Made by a program: the position numbers and the translations under genes | Source of the DNA: Neodontobutis hainanensis | Taxonomy: Eukaryota; Chordata; Actinopteri; Gobiiformes; Odontobutidae | Assembly: GCA_024349245.1 (NCBI GenBank) | Contig: JALDNG010002573.1 | Span: 1-64,000 of the forward strand | Direction of reading: 5' to 3' | DNA: 64,000 nt | Notes under the pieces: model-generated | What the model was told of the DNA's origin: nothing | The model's input: only the letters and a program-made list of their open reading frames with translations | Databases searched by the model: none | Part shown: piece after piece, positions 50,901 to 61,814 of the stretch | Layout of the letters: each line of letters starts with the position of its first letter | Numbering within the stretch: the stretch's first letter is position 1

Positions 50901-52256
50901 CTCGTCTACAGTCTCTACTAACGGACATTTAAATTCTATTCTTCTGCAGCATCATTAGTCTGTTTACTGGACATCTACAGTCTGTTCTATACACGTATAT
51001 AGTCTCTTCAAATACTCGTCCACAGTCTGTTCTAATGCAGTCTGTACTACTGCACATCTATAGTCTGTTCTATTGCTCGAATACAGTCTGTTCTAATGTC
51101 CAATAAAAGTCTTTACTACTCCACCTCTACAGTTTGTTCTACTTCTCCTTTACAGTCTGTTCTACTGCAGGTCTACAGTCTGTTCTACTGCACATCTACA
51201 GTCTGTTCTAATGCACATCTACAGTCTGTTCAACTGCAAGTCCACTGTCTCTTCTACTGCTCTTCTACAATCTGTTCTACTGCACAACTCTAGTCGGTTT
51301 TATTAAAGGTCTACAGTCTGTTCTAATGCACATCTACAGTCTGTTCTAATGCACATCTACAGTCTGTTCTAATGCAAGTCTACAGTCTTTACTACTGCTC
51401 ATCTACGGTCTGTTCTACTGCAGGTCTAAAATCTCTTCTAATAAATGTCTACAGTCTGTTCTACTGCACATCTACAGTCTGTAATACTGCAGTTCTACAG
51501 ACTGTTCTAATGCTTGTCTACAGTCTGTATTACTGCACCTCTACAGTCTGTTCCAAAGCATGTCTAGAGTGTTTTCTTATACTCAAATACAGTCTGTTTT
51601 AATGCTCGTCTACAGTCTGTTAAACTGCACCTCTACAGTCTGTTCTAAAGCATGTCTATAGTGTTTTCTAATTCAAATATACAGTTTGTTCTAATGCTTG
51701 TCTACAGTCTGAACTACTGCTCTTCTACAGTCTGTTCTAAAGCATGTCTAGAGTGTTTTCTAATACTCATATACAGTCTGTTCTAATGCTCATGTATAGT
51801 CTGTAGTACTGCACCTAGTCTATTCTTCTGCACATTGTCAGTCTGTTTTACTGGATGTTTACAGTCATTTCTAATGCAAGTCTACAGTCTGTACTACTGC
51901 TCATCTACAGTCTGTTCTAATGCCAGTTTACAGTCTGTACTTCTGCTCTACTGCAGTCTGTTCTACTGCACGTCTACAGTCTGTTTTACTGCTCATATAC
52001 AGTCTGTTCTAATGCACATCTACAGTCTGTTCTAATGAAAGTCTACATTCTGTACTACTGCTCACCTACAGTCTGTTCTTTTGCACGTCTACATTCTGTT
52101 CTGATAAACTTCTACAGTCTGTTCTACTGCATATCTACAGTCTATACTACTGCACTTTTAAAGTCTGTTCTAATGCACATCTACAGTCTGTTCTCATGCA
52201 AGTCTAAAGTTTGTACTACTGCTCATCTACGGTCTGTTCTACTGCAGGTCTACAGT
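47984..52256 (+). repeat. 23-bp satellite, forward, left of intact SINE (copy 2)
   Basis: Counterpart of 20,529-24,806. It lacks a few bases at CG-containing monomer joints, such as AATGCTTCTACAG near 48,160 against AATGCTCGTCTACAG near 20,700, and CAACTGTCTACAG near 48,880 against CAACTGCACGTCTACAG. Confidence 0.93.
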
Positions 52257-52549
52257 TAATGGATTGGATTTATATTGCGCTTTTCTCCCAAGGGACCAAG
52301 GGACTCAAAGCGCCCACAAGCCGTCCATTATTCATTCATACACAGTCACACACTGGTGATGGTAACTACAACTGTAGCCACAGATGCCCTGGGGCAGACT
52401 GACAGAGACGTGGCAGCCATTTTGCGCCTAAGGCCTCTTTGAACATCACCACATACATTCACTGAACATTCTTAAACATTCATACGAGGCAAGGTGGGTT
52501 AAGTGTCTTGCCCAAGGACACAATGACAGAATGAATTGTGGGGAGAGCG

Positions 52550-52560
52550 GGAATCGAACA
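52550..52560 (-). promoter_or_regulatory. SINE pol III B box (copy 2)
   Basis: Minus strand TGTTCGATTCC, one base from the B-box consensus. Confidence 0.7.
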
Positions 52561-52592
52561 CACTACCTTCCGGTTGAAAGACGACCGCTCTA

Positions 52593-52603
52593 CCACTGAG
52601 CCA
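52593..52603 (-). promoter_or_regulatory. SINE pol III A box (copy 2)
   Basis: Minus strand TGGCTCAGTGG, a close match to the A-box consensus, about 33 bp from the B box. Confidence 0.7.
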
Positions 52604-52612
52604 CTGACGCCC

Positions 52613-55600
52613 TATACAGTCTGTTATAATGAACGTCTACAATCTGTTCTACTGCACATCTACAGTCTGTTCTAAAGCATGTCTAGAGTGTTCTAATACT
52701 AATATAAAGTCTGTTCTAATGCTCGTCTACAGTCTGAACTAATGCACCACTAAAGTCTATTCCTCTGAAGCATTGTCAGTCTGTTCTACTGCAAGTCTAC
52801 AGTCTGTTCTAATGCCAGTCTAGAGTGTGTACTACTGCGGCTCCACAGTCTGTTCTACTGCACATCTACAATCTCTTCTACTGCACATGTACAGTCTGTT
52901 CTAATGGTCGTCTACAGTCAGTTCTAATGCTCGTCTACAATCAGTTCTGAAGCCATTCTAGAGTCTGTACTACTGCTGCTATGAAGTCTGTTCAACTGCA
53001 CGTCTACAATCTGTTCAACTGCACCACTACAGTCTGTTCTATTGTACGTCTACAGTCTGTTCTACTGCACGACTATAGTCTCTTTTAATAAACGTCTACA
53101 GTCTCCTCTAATGCACATCTACAGTCTGTTCTACTGGATGTCTACAGTCTTTTCTAATAATTGTCTAGAGTCTGTTCTACTGCACGTCTACAGTCTTTTT
53201 TCATAATTGTCAACTTTCCACTACTGCACCTCTACAGTCTCTTCTACTGCAGATCTACAGTTTGTTCTAATGGTCGTCTAGAGTCTGTACTAGTGAAACT
53301 CTACAGTCTGTTCTAAAACATGTCTACAGTCTTTTCTAATACTCATGTACAGTCTGTTCTAATGCTCGTGTAAAGTCTCAACTATTGCCCTCTACAGTCT
53401 ATTCTTCTGCACATCGTCAGTCTGTTCTACTGCACATCTACAGTTTGTTCTACTGCACATCTACAGTCTTTTCTAATGCAAGTCTACAGTCTGTTCTACT
53501 GTTTGTCGACTATAGTCTGTTGTGATAATTGTCGACATTCTGTACTACTGCATCTCTACAATTTGTTCTACTTCACTACATTATGTTCTTATGCACGTCT
53601 ATTGTCTGTTCTAATGCTCGTCCACAGTCTGCTCTAATGCAGGTCTTTAGTCTGTAAAACTGCACAAATACAGACTGTTCTACTGGACGCTCTACAATCT
53701 GTTCTAATGCTCGTCTACAGTCTGTTCTATTACGTCTACAGTCTGTTCTAATGCACATCTACAGTCTGTTCTACTGGACGTTTACAGTCTGTTCTAATGC
53801 TCATCTACAGTCAGTTCTAAAGCCAATCTAGAGTCTGTTCTACTGCTGCTGCTCTGAAGTCTGTTCAACTCCAAGTCTACAGTCTGTTCTAGTGCCATTT
53901 TACAGTCTGTACCTCTGCTCTACTGAAGTCTGTTCTATTGCACTTCTACAGTCTTTTTACTGCATATCTACAGTCTGTTCTACTGAATATCTACAGTCTG
54001 TTCTAATGCAAGTCTACAGTCTATACTACTGCTCATCTACACTCTGTTCTACTGCACGTCTACAGTCTCTACTACTGCACTTCTAAAGTCTGTTCTAATG
54101 CACATCTACAGTCTCTTCTAATGCAAGTCTACAGTCTTTACTACTGCTCATCTACGGTCTGTTCTACTGCAGGTCTAAAATCTCTTCTAATAAATGTTTA
54201 CAGTCTGTTTAACTGCAAGTCTACAGTCTGTTCAACTGCACCTCTACAGTCTGTTCTAATGCTCGTCTACAGTCTGTATTACTGCACCTCTACAGTCTGT
54301 TCTAAAGCATGTCTAGAGTGTTTTGTAATACTTATATACAGTCTGTTCTAATGCTCGTCTACAGTCTGTACTACTCCATCTCTACAGTCTATTCTTCTGC
54401 ACATTGTCAGTCTGTTCTACTGGACGTTTACAGTCTTTTTAATGCTCATCTACAGTCATTTCTAAAGCCAATCTAGTGTCTGTACTACTGCTGCTCTGAA
54501 GTCTGTTTAACTGCAAGTCTACAGTATGTTCAACTGCACCTCTACAGTCTTTTCTAATGCCAGTTTACAGTCTGTTCTATTGCTCTACTGCAGTCTGTTC
54601 TACTGCATGTCTACAGTCTGTTTTACTGCACATCTACAGTCTGTTATAATGCACATCTACAGTCTGTTCCAATGCAAGTCTACAAGTTGTACTACTGCTC
54701 ATGTACGGTCTGTTCTACTCCACGTCTACAATCTGTTTTAATAAACGTCTACAGTCTGTTCTGCACATTTACAGTCTGTACTACTGCACTTCTACAGTCT
54801 TTTTAATGCTCGTCTACAGTCTGTATTACTGCACCTCTACAGTCTGTTGTAAAGCATTTCTAGTAGTGTTTTCTAATACTCATATAGAGTCTGTTCTAAT
54901 GTTCGTCTACAGTCTGAACTACTACATTTCTACAGTCTGTTCTAAAGCATGTCTACAGTGTTTTCTAATACTCATATACAGTCTGTTCTAATGCTCGTCT
55001 ACAGTCTGTACTACTGCACGTCTACAGTCTGTTCTACTGCATGTCTGCAGTCTGTTTTGATAAACATCTACAGTCTTTTCTACTACACATCTACAGTCTC
55101 TACTACTGCACTTCTAAAGTCTGTTTCTAATGCACATCTACAGTCTGTTCTAATGCAAGTCTATAGTCTGTACTACTGCTCATCCATGGTCTGTTCTAGT
55201 GCAGGTCTACAGTCTGTTCTAATAAACGTCTACAGTCTATAGTCTGTTCTAATGCTCGTCCACAGTCTGTTTTAATGCATGTCTTAATTCTGTACTACTG
55301 CACATTTACGGTCTGTTCTACTAGATGTCTACAGTCTGTTCTAATGCTTGTATACAGTCTGTTGTATTGTACGTCTACAGTCTTTTTAAATGCACATCTA
55401 CAGTCTGTTCAACTGCACGTCTACAGTCTTTTCAACTGCACCTCAACAGTCTCTTCTAATGCCAGTTTACAGTCTGTACCTCTGCTCTACTGCAGTCTGT
55501 TCTACCACGTCTACAGTCTCTTTTTCTGCACATCTACAGTCTGTTCTAATGCACATCTACAGTCTGTTCTAATGCAAGTCTATAATCTGTACTACTGCTC

Positions 55601-58600
55601 ATCTACAGTCTGTTCTAATGCAAGTTTATAATCTGTACTACTGCTCATCTACAGTCTGTTCTAATGCAAGTCTACAGTCTGTACTACTGCTCATTTATGG
55701 TCTCTTCTACTGCAAGTCTACAGTCTGTTCTAATAAACGTCTACAGTCTGTTCTACTGCACATTTACAGTCTGTACTACTGCACTTCTACAGTCTGTTCT
55801 AATGCTCGTCTACAGTCTGTATTACTGCACGTCTACAGTCATTTTAACTGCACCTCAACAGTCTGTTCTAATGCCAGTTTACATTCTTTACCTCTGCTCT
55901 ACTGCAGTCTGTTCTACTGCATGTCTACAGTCTGTTTTACTGCTCATATACAGTCTGTTCTACTGCACGACTACAGTCTGTTCTAAAGCCAGTCTAGAGT
56001 CTGTTCTACTGCTGCTCTAAGTCTTTTCAACTGCATGTCTATAGTCTGTTTAACTGCACCTCTACGTCTGTTCTATTGTATGTCTACATTCTGTTCTAAT
56101 GCACATCTACAGTCTGTTCTAATGCTCGTCTACAGTCTCTACTAACGGACCATTAAATTATTTTCTTCTGCAGCATCATTAGACTGTTTTACTGGACATC
56201 TACAGTCTGTTCTAGTACACGTCTATAGTCTGTTCAAATACTCGTCCACAGTCTGTTCTAATGCAGTCTGTACTACTGCACATCTATAGTCTGTTCTATT
56301 GCTCGATTACCGCCTGTTCTAATGCCCATAAAAGTCTTTACTACTCCACCTCTACAGTTTGTTTTACATCTCCTCTACAGTCTGTTCTACTGCAGCTCTA
56401 CAGTCTGTTTTAATGCCAGTCTAGAGTCTGTACTACTGCTACTCTGCAGTCTGTTCTACTGCAAGTCTACATTCTGTTCTACTGCACATCTACAGTCTGT
56501 TCTAATGCACATCTATAGTCTGTTCTAATGCTCGTCTACAGTCTGAACTACTGCACCTCTACAATCTGTTCTAAAGCATGTCTACAGTGTTTTCTAATAC
56601 TCATATACAGTCTGTTCTAATGCTCGTCTACAGTCTGAACTACTGCAACTCTACAGTCTGTTCTAAAGCATATCTACAGTGTTTTCTAATACTCATATAC
56701 TGTCTGTTCTAATCCTCATCTACAGTCTGTACTACTGCACCTCTAGAGTCTATTCTTCTGCACATTCTCAGTCTGTTCTACAGGTTGTTTACTGTTTGTT
56801 CTAATGCTCGTCTACAGTCTGTTCCAAAGCCAATCTAGAGTCTGTTCTACTTCTGCTCTGAAGTCTATTCAACTGCACATCTACAGTCTGTTCAACTGCA
56901 CCTCTACAGTCTTTTCTATTGTTAATAGATAATAATTGTCTAGAGTCTGTTATACTGCACGTCTACAGTCTCTTTTAATAATTGTCAACTTTCTGTACTA
57001 CTGCACCTCTACAGTCTCTTCTACTGCACATCTACAGTTTGTTCTAATGGTCGTCTAGAGTCTGTACTACTGGAACTCTACAGTCTGTTCTAAAACATGT
57101 CTACAGTCTTTTCTAATACTCATGTACAGTCTGTTCTAATGCTCGTGTAAAGTCTCAACTACTGCCCTCTACAGTCCATTCTTTTGCACATCTACAGTCT
57201 GTTCTAATGCACATCTACAATCTGTTCTAATGGAATTCTCCAGTCTGTACTACTGCTCGTCTACAGTTTGTTCTACTGCTCTTCTACAGTCTGTTCTAAA
57301 AACGTCTACAGTCTGTACTACTGCACATCTACAGTTTGTACTAAAGCATGTTAGAGTGTTTTCTAATACTAATATACAGTCTGTTTTAATGCTCGTCTAC
57401 AGTCTGTACAACTGCACCTCTACTGCCTTTTCTAAAGCATGTCTAGAGTGTTTTCTAATATTCATATAGAGTCTGTTCTAATGCTCATCTACAGTCTGAA
57501 CTACTGCACCTCTACAGTCTGTTCTAAAGCTCATCTACAGTCTTTTCTAAAGCCAATCTAGAGTCTGTACTACTGCTGCTCTAAAGTCTGTTCAACTGGA
57601 CGTCTACAGTCTGGTCTACTGCACATCTAGTTTGTTTTAATGCTCGTCTACAGTCTGTACTACTGCACCTCTACAGTCTCTTCTAAAGCATGTCTACAGT
57701 CTTTTCTAATAGTCATGTACAGGCTGTTCTAATCCTCGTGTAAAGTCTCAACTACTGCAACTCTTCAGTCTATTCTTCTGCACCTCGTCAGTCTGTTCTA
57801 CTGCACATCTACAGTCTATTCTAATGGACATCAACTGTATGTTCTAATGAAAGTCTACAGTCTGTACAACTGCTCATCTACAGTCTGTTCTACTGCACGT
57901 GTACAGTCTGTTGTATTGCTCATCTACAGTCTGTTCTACTGCACGTTTACAGTCTGTTCTAATACAAGTCTACAGTCTCTACTACTGCTCATTTACAGTC
58001 TGTTCTACTACACATCTACAGTCTCTACTACTGCACTTCTAAAGTCTGTTCTAGTGCACATCTACACTCTCTTCTAATGCTCGTCTACAGTCTGTACTAC
58101 TGCATTTCTACAGTCTATTCTTCTGCACATTGTCAGACTGTTCTAATGCCAGTTTACAGTCTGTACTACTGCTCTACTACAGTCTCGTCCACTGCACGTC
58201 TACAGTCTGTTCTACTACACATCTACAGTCTCTACTACTGCACTTCTAAAGTCTGTTCTAATGCACATCTACAGTCTCTTCTAATGCTCGTCTACAGTCT
58301 GTACTACTGCATTTCTATAGTCTATTCTTCTGCACATTGTCAGTCTGTTCTACTGGACGTTTACAGTCTTTTCTAATTTTCATCTACAGTCTGTATTACT
58401 GCACCTCTACAGTCTGTTCTAAAGCATGTTTAGAGTGTTTTCTAATACTCATATACAGTCTGTTCTAATGCTTGTCTACAGTCTGTACTACTGCATCTCT
58501 ACAGTCTATTCTTCTGCATATTGTCAGTCTGTTCTACTGACGTTTACAGTCTTTTCTAATTTTCATCTACAGTCTGTATTACTGCACCTCTACAGTCTGT

Positions 58601-59262
58601 TCTAAAGCATGTTTAGAGTGTTTTCTAATACTCATATACAGTCTGTTCTAATGTTCGTCTACAGTCGGAACTACTGAACCTCTACATTTTGTTATAAAGC
58701 AGATCTAGAGTGTTTTCTAATACTTATATAGAGTCTGTTCTACTGGACGTTTATAGCCTGTTCTAATGCTCGTCTATAGTCAGTTCTAAAGCCCATCTAG
58801 AGTCTGTACTACTGCTGCTCTGAAGTCTGCTCAACTGCACGTCTACTGTCTGTTCACCTGCACCTCTACAGTCTGTTCTAATGCCAGTTTACAGTCTGTA
58901 CTACTGCTCTACTACAGTCTCGTCCACTGCACATCTACAGTCTGTTTTACTGCACATCTACAGTCTGTTCTAATGTACATCTACTGTCTGTTCTAATGCA
59001 AGCCTACAGTCTGTACTACTGCTCATCTACAGTCTGTTCTACTGCACGTCTACAGTCTGTTCTAATGCACATCTACAGTCTGTTCTAATGTAAGTCTACA
59101 GTCTGTACTACTGCTCATCTACAGTCTGTTCTACTGCACCTCTACAGTCTGTTCTACTACACGTGTACAGTCTCTACTACTGCACTTCTAAAGTCTTTTC
59201 TAATGCAAATCTATAGTCTGTTTTACTGCTCATCTACGGTCTGTTCTACTGCAGGTCTACAG
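52613..59262 (+). repeat. 23-bp satellite, forward, right of intact SINE (copy 2)
   Basis: Counterpart of 25,152-31,801 and, in its first 3.3 kb, of 85-3,503. It ends at the core ACAGACTGT (59,259-59,267). No gene seen. Confidence 0.94.
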
Positions 59263-61112
59263 ACTGTAAACGTCAGTAGAACAGACTGACAATGTGCAGA
59301 AGAATAGACTGTAGAGATGCACTAGTAAAGACTGTAAACGCGCATTAGAACAGACTGTATATGAGTATTAGAAAACACTCTAGACATGCTTTAGAACAGA
59401 CTGTAGAGGTGCAGTAGTTCAACTAGCATTAGAACAGACTATATATGAGTATTAGAAAATACTCTAGACATGCTTTAGAACAGACTGTAGAGGTGCAGTT
59501 GTTCAGACTGTAGACGAGAATTAGAACGGACTGTAGATGTGCAGTAGAAGAGACTGTAGAGCTGCAGTAGCATAGACTGTCGACAATTATTAGAAAGGAC
59601 TGTAGACGTGCAGTAGAACGGACTGTAGACAATTATTAGAACAGACTGTAGACTTGCAGTAGAACAGACTGATGATGCTGCAGAAGAATTGACTTTAAAG
59701 GCGCATTACTACAGACTGTACACGAGAAATAGAACAGACTGTATATGAGTATTAGAATAGACTGAAGACATGATTTTAGAACAGACTGTAGAGGTGCAGT
59801 AGTACAGACTCTAGACAAGTAGTAGTACAGACTGTCGACTTGCATTAGAACAGACTGTAGATGTGCATTAGAACAGACTGTAGATGTAAAATAGAACAGA
59901 CTGTAGAGGTGCAGTTCAACAGACTGTAGACGTGCAGTTGAATAGTCTTCAGAGCAGCAGTAGTACAGACTCTAGATTGGCTGTAGAACAGACTGTAGAC
60001 GATCATTAGAATAGACTGTAAAGCGTCTAGTAGAACAGACTGTCAATGTGCAGAATAATAGATTCTAGAGGTGCAGTAGTACAGACTGTAGATGAGCATT
60101 AGATCAGACTGTAAATGAGTATTAGAAAACACTGTAGACATGCTTTAGAACAGACTGTAGAGGTCTAGATGTACAAACTGTAGACGAGCATTAGAACAGA
60201 CTGTAGAGGAACAGTAGAACAAACTGTAGAGGTCGAGTAGTAAAGACTGTTATTGGGTAATAGAACAGATGATATTCGAGCAATAGAACAGACTATAGAT
60301 GTGTGGTCGTACTGCATTAGATCAGACTGTGGACGAACATTTGAACAGACTATAGACATGCATTAGAACAGACTGTAGATGTGCAGTAGAAGAGACTGTA
60401 GACAATTATTAGAACAGACTGTAGACATGCAGTAGAACAGATTGTAGATGTGCAGTAGTATAGACTGTAGAAGCAGTAGTACAGAATGTAGACAATTATT
60501 AGAACAGACAGAAGACGTGCAGGAGAAAAGACTGTAGACGAGCAATAGAACAGACTGTAAACGCCCAGTAGAACAGACTGACGATGTGCAGAAGAATAGA
60601 CTGTAGTGGTGCAGTAGTACAGACTGTAGACGAGCATTAGAACAGACTGTATATGAGTATTAGAAAACACTGTAGACATGCTTTACAACAGACTGTAGAG
60701 GTGCAGTAGTTGACTGTAGATGAGCATTAGAACAGACTGTATATGAGTATTAGAAAACACTAATAGAAATGCTTTACAACAGACTGTAGAGGTGCAGTAG
60801 AACAGACTGTAGACGTGCAGTAAAACAAACTGTAGACTTGCAATAGAGCAGACTGAAGACGTGCAGTAGAACAGACTGAAGACGCGCTGTAGAACAGACT
60901 GTAAACATGCAATAGAACAGACTGTAGACATGCATTAGAACAGACTGTAGATGTGCATTAGAACAGACTGTAGATGTGCAGTAAAACAGATCGTAGTTAT
61001 GCAGTAGAACAGACTGCATTAGAGCAATAGTACAGACTGTAAACTGGCATTAGAACAGACTGTAGATGAGCAGTAGTACAGACTGTAGACTTGCATTAGA
61101 ACAGACTGTAGA
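59263..61112 (-). repeat. 23-bp satellite, reverse, left of inverted solo LTR A
   Basis: Counterpart of 31,802-32,583 up to about 60,090. It then continues as the inverted copy of 5,006 to about 6,110, which copy 1 of the 27-kb unit lacks at its right end. It ends with GTAGA (61,108-61,112), the target duplication of LTR A on this strand. Confidence 0.92.
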
Positions 61113-61814
61113 TGTCAAGTTATGTGTGTTTTTTAACTGACTACACCTCTGCCCAAACTTGAAAACTGCTTTATCTCTGATGAATGCAAAGGACAACTCA
61201 AAACTGTTCTTTCTTTTCTCTTATATTTTCCTAAAGATGATCGGGGTGGAAGAGAATAGGTTAATAACCTTTAAATTACACAAACCAAAGCAGAAATTAG
61301 TTGCAAATAAATCACAAATAACTCAATAACACTTCCTCAATAGTAAATGTCAAACCAAACAGTCATACAAATTAACATACGGTCTCTAATTAAACTTATA
61401 TAATTTAAACAATACACATGCTTAGAGTAATGTTCACATAAAGTATTCACTATTTGATTTAAATTGGACATTACAACCAAGCAAACAAAATCATACAAAA
61501 GTCTTAACTCAACACAAACAAACACACAGTCCACTTTTGTCCTACCAGTTGTGTCCTTGGATAATCAGGAGCTGTGGTCAAAGTTTCTTTTCCTCAGGAA
61601 CAAGTGAGATGGCCAACTGAGCTTTTACCAAACATTTCAACTGCCATGCACTCTGTGTGTGCGCGCTGGTAATTATGGTCCCAAGAGCACTTCCTGGAAG
61701 TTGGTTCCATAACCTTTTGATGCGTAGTTGCCTGCAGTTTGGGAGTGCTCTTAGTAATTTGAGTAAAAATAGGCTGAGTGCTCAGGACAACTTGTACCTT
61801 GAATTGACATAACA
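61113..61814 (-). mobile_element. Solo LTR A (702 bp), inverted copy
   Basis: Reverse complement of the LTR at 4,302-5,005. On the minus strand it starts TGTTATGTCAATTC, keeping the TG that the left copy has lost, and ends ACTTGACA. It is flanked by GTAGA at 61,108-61,112 and 61,815-61,819. Real substitutions separate the two: GCAGGCAACTACGCATC here against GCAGGGGGCAACCGCGCTTC, TTAATTTGTATGACTG against TTAATTTAAATGACTG, and ATTACTCTAAGC against ATTACACTAAGC. They are more diverged than the 27-kb copies appear to be. Short open frames inside it are chance. Confidence 0.78.

Larger units (their letters stand above)
52257..52612 (-). mobile_element. tRNA-derived SINE, complete (copy 2)
   Basis: The best copy in the window, 356 bp, minus strand. 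It starts GGGCGTCAGTGGCTCAGTGG, has the A box (52,593-52,603) and B box (52,550-52,560), then CCTTGGGCAAGACACTTAA, TGGCTGCCACGTCTCTGTC, CAGTCTGCCCCAGGGC, and the tail AATATAAATCCAATCCATTA. There is no poly(A) tail, and the (ATTA) end is a single unit. The head is tRNA-derived and the body is V-SINE-like (recall only). The possible flanking duplication ACTGTA cannot be trusted because this motif is part of every monomer. Confidence 0.88.
32588..60090. repeat. 27.45-kb segmental unit, copy 2
   Basis: Direct head-to-tail repeat of copy 1. Homology to copy 1 continues to about 60,090 (ACAGACTGTA), after which this copy runs on into the inverted arm with LTR A instead of into another unit. Confidence 0.92.

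Noticed and set aside
61337..61534. A 65-residue open frame as a possible gene
   Set aside because: It falls within solo LTR A (inverted copy), is AT-rich, and is not kept in the left copy.
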